Assembly (NCBI GenBank): GCA_903895005.1
Contig: CAITSH010000267.1
Coordinates: forward strand, 1 to 30,776
Source of the DNA: an uncultured Pseudomonadota bacterium
GTDB taxonomy: Bacteria; Pseudomonadota; Gammaproteobacteria; Burkholderiales; SG8-39
Length of the DNA: 30,776 bases
Direction: 5' to 3'
Shown: positions 25,605 through 30,776 of the stretch, in pieces
How positions within the stretch are numbered: the stretch's first letter is position 1
Layout of the letters: each line of letters opens with the position of its first letter
Program-made: the position numbers and the translations under genes
Notes under the pieces: model-generated
Databases searched by the model: none
Told to the model about the DNA's origin: nothing
The model's input: only the letters and a program-made list of their open reading frames with translations

Positions 25605-25727
25605 GATGTTGGGCTCCGAGGGGGGATTTGAGGGATCGAGATTATGTGGTGCGGCAGTTCTTTTTTGTAGGGCCGGCACCGGAATACGCGCTCTACCGGG
25701 CGGTGTTGCTGCGGCGCACCTCCGCGA

Positions 25728-25756
25728 ATGGTAGGCGCTCTAAAATAGGGTGTCAA
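25728..25756 (-). promoter_or_regulatory. Candidate sigma70 promoter of the mdh-to-acnA operon
   Basis: On the minus strand, a perfect TTGACA at 25756-25751, a 17-bp spacer and TACCAT at 25733-25728 (four of six to consensus) form a well-spaced promoter. Transcription would start near 25721, giving a leader of about 117 bases to mdh. The 12-bp palindrome ends 13 bp upstream of the -35, a position suited to activation or to interference. Confidence 0.5.
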
Positions 25757-25761
25757 TGGCT

Positions 25762-25781
25762 ATCTTATATCTTATATAAGA
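25762..25781. promoter_or_regulatory. Candidate GntR operator palindrome
   Basis: TCTTATATAAGA at 25770-25781 is a perfect 12-bp palindrome, and ATCTTATAT at 25762-25770 repeats its left half, giving a denser AT-rich site. It lies 51 bp before the gntR start and upstream of the mdh promoter. A TATAAA at 25784-25789 could be the gntR -10, in which case the palindrome covers its spacer. The divergent regulator is the natural candidate to bind it, which is inferred from position and symmetry. Confidence 0.5.
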
Positions 25782-25831
25782 CATATAAATAGTGATGGAC
25801 TGGCGTATTTGCTTTGTGGAAGAATCCGCGC

Positions 25832-26560
25832 ATGAGCACCGGCGCACCAATTTTCAGTCCGCTATACCGCCAGATCAAGGATTTGATCCTGAAAAGCCTG
25901 CAGGGGGCCGAGTGGCGTCCGGGAGAGGCCATACCCAGTGAGATGGAGCTGGCCGCACGTTACAAGGTCAGCCAGGGCACCGTGCGCAAGGCCATCGACG
26001 AGTTGTCGGCCGAGCACTTGCTGGTGCGGCGCCAGGGCAAGGGTACGTTTGTGGCCACCCACAGTGAAGCGCGCGCGCAGTTCCGGTTTTTGCGGCTGCT
26101 TCCGCTTGAGGGGGATCAGGAGTACCCGCCCAGCCAGTTGCTCGAATGCAGGCGCGCGCGTGCTAGTGCCGACATTGCGCGCCAGCTTGAGATGAAAACC
26201 GGAGAAAGCCTGGTGTTCCTGCGGCGCGTGCTGTTCTTCAAGGGAGAGCCCACCGTGATTGACGAGATTTCCCTGCCGGGTAGTATCTTTAAAGGTCTGA
26301 GTGCCGCCAAGTTCAACGAGTACAAGGGCTCGATGTACAACCTTTTCGAGACTGAATTTGGCACGCGAATGCTCCGCGCCGAGGAGCGCATCAGTGCGGT
26401 TGCGTCCGATGCCGGGACGGCAAAGTTACTCAAGGTCGCGCCGGGAACGCCGCTGTTATGCGTTGACCGCGTCTCCTACACCTACGGCGACAAGCCGGTC
26501 GAGGCGCGGCGCGGGCTTTGCCGTACGGACAGGCATTTTTATAAAAACGTCCTGAGTTGA
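25832..26560 (+). CDS. GntR/HutC-family transcriptional regulator
   Basis: A 242-residue regulator with an N-terminal GntR winged helix (about residues 8-75: FSPLYRQIKDLILKSLQGAE, PSEMELAARYKVSQGTVRKA, LVRRQGKGTFVA) and a C-terminal UTRA ligand-binding domain (about 90-235). UTRA domains bind small effectors. The ATG at 25832 begins MSTGAPIFSPLY; a GTG at 25814 would add six residues. The gene is divergent from mdh and precedes sdhC by 240 bp. A GntR-type gene at this place is known from betaproteobacteria, so it probably coordinates the TCA-cycle genes on both sides. The effector is not evident; a TCA or methylcitrate intermediate is a guess. Confidence 0.93.
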   Translation: MSTGAPIFSPLYRQIKDLILKSLQGAEWRPGEAIPSEMELAARYKVSQGTVRKAIDELSAEHLLVRRQGKGTFVATHSEARAQFRFLRLLPLEGDQEYPPSQLLECRRARASADIARQLEMKTGESLVFLRRVLFFKGEPTVIDEISLPGSIFKGLSAAKFNEYKGSMYNLFETEFGTRMLRAEERISAVASDAGTAKLLKVAPGTPLLCVDRVSYTYGDKPVEARRGLCRTDRHFYKNVLS

Positions 26561-26736
26561 TATCTCGCGGAATGCGTTGGTGCGGCCTTGCCTGCTTCTC
26601 AGTTGTCAGCGTCGCCATCGTTGCTGCCTGTGAACCGTTGAGGTTGCGCCGATGTCTCAGACTTGGTAAGGCCTAACGGTTGCCGACGGTTTTCCGATAA
26701 CTTCTTTATTGCGGGGCACAAAAGCTGCGGCAAGGC

Positions 26737-26745
26737 TGCTATAAT
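26737..26745 (+). promoter_or_regulatory. Extended -10 promoter of the sdh operon
   Basis: TGCTATAAT is a perfect extended -10 (TGnTATAAT). No good -35 lies at 16-18 bp, as expected for extended -10 promoters. The start would fall near 26752, about 50 bases before sdhC. The rest of the 240-bp gap after gntR holds no gene that I can support. Confidence 0.55.
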
Positions 26746-26800
26746 TTTCATTCGTGGCGGGCGCGAGCTAACGCGGTCGCCATTGCGAAGGAACCCTCAC

Positions 26801-27190
26801 ATGTCTGATTTGTCTGCAAAAAAAGCTCGTCCCATCTGGTTCAATCTGAGTCCCCTGAACCTGCCCCCGCCCGGACTGGTATCGATTCTCCATCGTATTA
26901 GCGGCCTGCTGCTGGTCGCCGGTCTGGTTTGGCTGCTCTTTCTGCTTGAAATGAGCCTGTCATCCGACGCCGGGTTCAAGCACTTCCGCGAGTACATCGC
27001 GCATCCGCTGGTGAAGTTGGTGTTGCTCGCATACCTGTGGGCTTACCTTCACCATTTCTGCGCCGGCATCCGCTACCTCTTCCTTGATATCCACAAGGGC
27101 ATTGATCTCGCCGCGGCACGCAAGACCAGTTACGTGGTGTTCGCAGTCAGCATCGGACTGACGCTGATCCTGGGAGCAAAGTTATGGTAA
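26801..27190 (+). CDS. sdhC: Succinate dehydrogenase cytochrome b556 subunit
   Basis: A 129-residue membrane anchor of succinate dehydrogenase (complex II), with three hydrophobic helices. RPIWFNLSPLNLPPPGLVSI leads into LHRISGLLL, which carries the conserved serine and arginine of the quinone site. YLHHFCAGIRYLFLDIH holds the heme-ligand histidine region. The ATG at 26801 has GAAGGA upstream; the frame continues upstream without family sequence. It overlaps sdhD by 7 bp, so the two anchors are co-translated. Confidence 0.95.
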   Translation: MSDLSAKKARPIWFNLSPLNLPPPGLVSILHRISGLLLVAGLVWLLFLLEMSLSSDAGFKHFREYIAHPLVKLVLLAYLWAYLHHFCAGIRYLFLDIHKGIDLAAARKTSYVVFAVSIGLTLILGAKLW

Positions 27191-27531
27191 AGCGCGTCGT
27201 TACCGGGGCCCATTACGGCCTGAAGGACTGGCTCGCACAGCGTGTCACCGCGGTGATCATGGCTGCGTTCACCTTGATGTTCGTGGTCGTGCTGCTGGTC
27301 GTTCCCAAGATCGATTATGTTGTCTGGAAGGACATATTCAGCCATGGCTGGATGCGCATGGCGACCTTCCTCTTCGTCGTCAGTGTCCTGCTCCATGCCT
27401 GGGTCGGCATGCGCGACATCTGGATGGACTATGTCAAGCCGACCGGGCTGCGATTGCTGCTGCAGGTGCTGACCATACTGTGGCTCGTGGGTTGTGGCGG
27501 TTGGGCATTGCAGATTCTCTGGAGGCTGTAA
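27184..27531 (+). CDS. sdhD: Succinate dehydrogenase hydrophobic membrane anchor subunit
   Basis: A 115-residue second membrane anchor with three helices ([59 protein letters not shown]). [16 protein letters not shown] contains the conserved histidine (heme) and the Asp-Tyr quinone-site pair. The opening [20 protein letters not shown] is typical of betaproteobacterial SdhD. It overlaps sdhC and ends 1 bp before the sdhA start. Confidence 0.94.
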   Translation: MVKRVVTGAHYGLKDWLAQRVTAVIMAAFTLMFVVVLLVVPKIDYVVWKDIFSHGWMRMATFLFVVSVLLHAWVGMRDIWMDYVKPTGLRLLLQVLTILWLVGCGGWALQILWRL

Positions 27532-27532
27532 C

Positions 27533-29296
27533 GTGGGTATCACGAAAAGATCGTTTGACGCGGTGGTGGTCGGGGCCGGCGGTTCTGGTCTGCGGGCCGC
27601 GCTGCAATTGTCGGAATCCGGCATAAAGACCGCCGTGCTCTCCAAGGTGTTTCCCACCCGTTCCCATACCGTGGCGGCGCAGGGCGGCATTGGCGCGGCC
27701 CTCAGCAACATGGGCGAGGACAGCTGGTTGTGGCATATGTACGACACCGTCAAGGGCTCCGATTACCTTGGCGACCAGGACGCGATCGAGTTCATGTGCC
27801 GGGAGGCGCCGAAGGCGGTCTACGAACTTGAGCACTACGGCATGCCTTTTGACCGCAACGACAACGGCACCATCTACCAGCGCCCGTTCGGAGGCCATTC
27901 GCAGAATTTCGGCGAACGCCCGGTTCAGCGTTCGTGCTGCGCCGCGGACCGCACCGGCCATGCCATGCTGCACACGCTGTACCAGCGCAACGTGCGCGCC
28001 AACACGCAGTTTTTTGTCGAGTGGATGGCGCTTGACCTCATTCGCGGCGCCGATGGCAGTGTCCTTGGTGTGACGGCGATGGAGATGGAAACCGGCGAGG
28101 TGATGATTCTGCAGGCGCGGGCGACCCTGTTCGCCACCGGCGGCGCCGGGCGTATTTATTCGGCCAGCACGAATGCCTTCATCAATACCGGCGACGGCTT
28201 GGGCATGGCGGCGCGCGCGGGCATCCCCCTCGAAGACATGGAGTTCTGGCAGTTCCACCCGACCGGCGTGGCCGGCGCAGGCGTTCTCATCACCGAGGGC
28301 GTGCGAGGCGAGGGTGGTTACCTTCTGAACCAGAACGGGGAGCGATTCATGGAGCGCTATGCGCCGACCATGAAAGACCTTGCCAGCCGCGACGTGGTTT
28401 CACGCGCAATGGCTACAGAGATCAAGGAAGGCCGTGGCGCCGGAAAAGACGGCGACTGCATCCTCCTCAAACTCGATCACCTCGGTCCGGAGGTCATAGA
28501 CAAGCGTCTTCCCGGTATTCGCGAGATTGCCAAGAAATTTGCCAACGTCGACCCGGCGCGCGACCCGATTCCGGTGGTGCCCACGGTGCACTACCAGATG
28601 GGTGGTATTCCGACCAACTACCTGGGCGAAGTCGTGGTTCCCGGCAAGAGCGGCCCCAATGGCGTCGTCGAGGGCTTTTACGCGGCAGGCGAATGCGCCT
28701 GCGCGTCCGTGCACGGCGCCAATCGTCTTGGCACCAACTCGCTGACCGACCTCGTTGTGTTCGGCAAAGCCGCAGGCGACAGCGTGGTGAAATATCTCGC
28801 CAAGAACCCGGGACAGAAGGATATGCCCGCGGATGCGGCCGACATCAGCCTCGCGCGCCTCGCACGCCTGGAAAACCAGAAGGGCGGAGAGAGCGTGTAT
28901 GAAGTGGGTGCGGCCATGCGCCGCAACATGCAGTTGCATTGCGGAGTGTTCCGTTTCCCCGACCTGTTGACCGATGGGGTGAAGAACATCCGCGAGATCG
29001 CCGAGCGCGTCAAGCACACAGAACTCAAGGACAAGTCCAAGGTGTTCAACACCGCGCGTATCGAGGCGCTGGAACTGGACAACCTTATCGAGGTGGCGCG
29101 CGCCACCATGGTTTCGGCCGAGGCACGCAAGGAGTCTCGCGGCGGTCACGATCGCGAGGACTTCCACTCGCGCGACGACGTTAACTGGCTCAAGCACTCG
29201 CTCTGGTACAAGGACAACGACCGCCTCGACTACAAGCCGGTCAACCTCAAGCCGCTGACCGCGGAATCCTTCGAACCCAAGGCGCGGGTCTACTGA
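27533..29296 (+). CDS. sdhA: Succinate dehydrogenase flavoprotein subunit
   Basis: A 587-residue flavoprotein subunit, which oxidises succinate to fumarate and passes electrons to SdhB. The Rossmann motif [14 protein letters not shown] follows the start, and [11 protein letters not shown] carries H45 that binds FAD covalently. [13 protein letters not shown] and [11 protein letters not shown] form the active site, and [17 protein letters not shown] is the C-terminal FAD contact. The start is GTG at 27533 with GGAGG 7 bases upstream; an ATG at 27494 lies inside sdhD and is rejected. The length matches the family (588 in E. coli). Confidence 0.97.
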   Translation: MGITKRSFDAVVVGAGGSGLRAALQLSESGIKTAVLSKVFPTRSHTVAAQGGIGAALSNMGEDSWLWHMYDTVKGSDYLGDQDAIEFMCREAPKAVYELEHYGMPFDRNDNGTIYQRPFGGHSQNFGERPVQRSCCAADRTGHAMLHTLYQRNVRANTQFFVEWMALDLIRGADGSVLGVTAMEMETGEVMILQARATLFATGGAGRIYSASTNAFINTGDGLGMAARAGIPLEDMEFWQFHPTGVAGAGVLITEGVRGEGGYLLNQNGERFMERYAPTMKDLASRDVVSRAMATEIKEGRGAGKDGDCILLKLDHLGPEVIDKRLPGIREIAKKFANVDPARDPIPVVPTVHYQMGGIPTNYLGEVVVPGKSGPNGVVEGFYAAGECACASVHGANRLGTNSLTDLVVFGKAAGDSVVKYLAKNPGQKDMPADAADISLARLARLENQKGGESVYEVGAAMRRNMQLHCGVFRFPDLLTDGVKNIREIAERVKHTELKDKSKVFNTARIEALELDNLIEVARATMVSAEARKESRGGHDREDFHSRDDVNWLKHSLWYKDNDRLDYKPVNLKPLTAESFEPKARVY

Positions 29297-29315
29297 TCCC
29301 GGATCTGGAGAAAAC

Positions 29316-30011
29316 ATGAAGTTCAGAATTTTCCGTTACGACCCTGACAAGGACGCCAAGCCGTACATGAAGGAGTATGACGTCCCGCTCGAGCCGACCG
29401 ACCGCATGCTCCTCGATGCGCTGATCCGCATCAAATCAATCGACGAGACGCTGTCCCTGCGCCGCTCCTGCCGCGAAGGCGTGTGCGGCTCTGATGCCAT
29501 GAACATCAACGGCAAGAACGGCCTCGCCTGCACCACGCCGGTCAGCGAGTTGAAGGAGCCGGTCGAGCTGCGGCCCCTTCCCGGTCTGCCGGTGATCCGC
29601 GACCTGATCGTCGACATGACGCAGTTCTTCAAGCAATACCACTCGATCAAACCCTATCTCGTCAACAGCGAGCCGGCGCCCGAGAAAGAGCGCCTCCAGT
29701 CGCCAGCCGAGCGCGAAGAGCTCGACGGGCTCTATGAGTGCATCCTGTGCGCCTGTTGCTCGACCTCGTGCCCGTCGTTCTGGTGGAATCCGGACAAGTT
29801 TGTCGGCCCCGCCGGTTTGCTTCAGGCCTACCGCTTCATTGCCGACACACGCGACCAGGACACCGCGGGACGCCTCGACAATCTTGAGGATCCATACCGG
29901 CTGTTCCGATGCCACAGCATCATGAACTGCGTGGATGTCTGCCCGAAGGGTCTGAACCCGACCAAGGCGATCGGCAAGATCAAGGAACTGATGGTCAAGC
30001 GCGCCGTATAA
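29316..30011 (+). CDS. sdhB: Succinate dehydrogenase iron-sulfur subunit
   Basis: A 231-residue iron-sulfur subunit bridging SdhA to the membrane anchors. The 2Fe-2S site is SCREGVCGSD with C52 and C57, D60 in place of a fourth cysteine as in E. coli, and C72. The 4Fe-4S and 3Fe-4S clusters use CILCACC at 142-148, C152, and CHSIMNCVDVC at 199-209. GGAG precedes the ATG. It lies 19 bp after sdhA. Confidence 0.97.
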   Translation: MKFRIFRYDPDKDAKPYMKEYDVPLEPTDRMLLDALIRIKSIDETLSLRRSCREGVCGSDAMNINGKNGLACTTPVSELKEPVELRPLPGLPVIRDLIVDMTQFFKQYHSIKPYLVNSEPAPEKERLQSPAEREELDGLYECILCACCSTSCPSFWWNPDKFVGPAGLLQAYRFIADTRDQDTAGRLDNLEDPYRLFRCHSIMNCVDVCPKGLNPTKAIGKIKELMVKRAV

Positions 30012-30037
30012 GGCGCTTGCTTGTCCGGTTTCATCCA

Positions 30038-30295
30038 ATGTCCGCAGCGACCCATCCCGATGCCGCTGAAATGCGGCGCCTGCAGTGGCGCTGTAGGCGT
30101 GGACTGCTCGAAAACGACCTCGTATTGACGAAGTTTCTGGAAAAGCATGCTGCGGAACTGGATCTGGGGCGGTTGGAACTCCTGAACAGGTTGCTGGCTT
30201 ACGATGACGGTGATTTATGGGACGTCATCAGCGGCCGTGCCGACTCATCCGACCCGCAACTTGCTGAAATGATCGGCTGGCTTCGCGCCTGCTAG
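30038..30295 (+). CDS. sdhE: FAD assembly factor SdhE
   Basis: An 85-residue SdhE (Sdh5/YgfY) protein that helps attach FAD covalently to SdhA. RRGLLENDL at about residues 20-28 is the RGxxE motif. LLAYDDGDLWDVISGRA and the acidic ending fit the family. The ATG at 30038 gives a normal length; an upstream ATG lies inside sdhB. It follows sdhB by 26 bp and precedes gltA. Confidence 0.94.
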   Translation: MSAATHPDAAEMRRLQWRCRRGLLENDLVLTKFLEKHAAELDLGRLELLNRLLAYDDGDLWDVISGRADSSDPQLAEMIGWLRAC

Positions 30296-30365
30296 TGACG
30301 CGGAGCCGTGCCCCGAGGGTCGGCGTGACCGCGCGATGTGTAACTTGACGAATAGGGAGTCCTGA

Positions 30366-30776
30366 TGGAAGCGAAAAGCAAAGCCGTATTGCAATACGGC
30401 GAAGGCAAGTCGGTTGAGTTTCCGGTGTTTGGCGGGTCCATCGGGCCGGATGTCATCGACATCCGCAGCCTGTACGGCAAGACCGGCATGTTTACCTATG
30501 ACCCGGGCTTCCTATCCACCGCGAGCTGCAATTCCAGCATCACCTACATCGACGGTGACAAGGGCGAACTGCTGTACCGCGGTTACCCCATCGAGCAACT
30601 CGCGGTCAGCTGCGACTTCCTCGAGACCTGCTACCTGCTGCTCAAGGGCGACCTGCCGAACAAGGCGGAAAAGGACAAGTTTGTCGACACCGTGACCCGT
30701 CACACCATGGTGCATGACCAACTGACGCGTTTCTTCACCGGCTTCCGTCGCGATGCGCACCCGATGGCCGTGCTGG
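30366..30776 (+). CDS. gltA: Citrate synthase, 3' part cut off by the window end
   Basis: The first 137 codons of a GltA-type (type II) citrate synthase that condenses acetyl-CoA with oxaloacetate. [60 protein letters not shown] and [12 protein letters not shown] are standard family sequence. AGGGAG lies 7 bases before the ATG. It is the last gene seen of the sdh operon. The active-site histidines are beyond the window. Confidence 0.96.

Noticed and set aside
28400..29317. Open frame of 305 codons on the minus strand opposite sdhA
   Set aside because: It is a shadow of sdhA, whose motifs and covalent-FAD histidine are unmistakable.
1..30776. CRISPR arrays, tRNA or rRNA genes, insertion sequences, prophage
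   Set aside because: No regularly spaced repeats, cloverleaf-like sequences, transposase or phage motifs were seen on either strand.

Overview
This 30.8 kb window reads as chromosomal DNA of a GC-rich betaproteobacterium, most likely Burkholderiales or a close relative. Supporting signs are a Bug-type (TctC) solute receptor, TRAP transporter genes, and a GntR/HutC regulator sitting between mdh and sdhCDAB-sdhE-gltA, an arrangement I know from betaproteobacteria. I see no rRNA, tRNA, CRISPR array, insertion sequence or phage gene.

Region A (1-10504) is a catabolic and uptake island. It starts with a Bug receptor and an Asp/Glu-racemase-like protein that lacks both usual catalytic cysteines. 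A LysR regulator reads leftward. Then comes a co-directional run: TRAP small and large permeases, a COG0523/CobW GTPase, a dihydropyrimidinase-type amidohydrolase, a TRAP binding protein, an N-carbamoylsarcosine-amidase-like cysteine hydrolase, a small unknown protein and a SAM methyltransferase overlapping it. I infer import of a small, probably acidic compound, opening of a cyclic ureide or imide, and hydrolysis of the resulting carbamoyl or amide group. The substrate is unknown.

Region B (10569-11881, minus strand) holds a small membrane-anchored hypothetical protein, a PNPOx/HugZ-like protein and a YchJ-family gene whose 5' end looks frameshifted at a run of five G. Region C (about 11882-15640) holds two unrecognised exported coiled-coil proteins, converging with only 3 bp between their stop codons. 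Beyond them lie an orphan hairpin and the terminator of the next operon.

Region D (15641-25604, minus strand) is an eight-gene carboxylic-acid operon, read in the order mdh, mesaconyl-CoA hydratase (mch-like), CitE/HpcH-type lyase, prpB, prpC, an 86-residue unknown, prpD, acnA. Together the enzymes could take mesaconyl-CoA to propionyl-CoA plus glyoxylate, then run propionyl-CoA through the methylcitrate cycle to pyruvate plus succinate. Region E (25832-30776, plus strand) is the divergent GntR regulator, the complete succinate dehydrogenase operon sdhCDAB, sdhE and the start of gltA. Succinate made in region D would be oxidised by the enzyme of region E and Mdh would restore oxaloacetate. 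A perfect 12-bp palindrome between mdh and gntR is the probable operator tying the two arms together.

No gene here is wholly alien. The least explained elements are the ureide-like island with its small-protein/methyltransferase pair, the two exported proteins of region C, and the fusion of a C5-acid lyase branch with the methylcitrate cycle.
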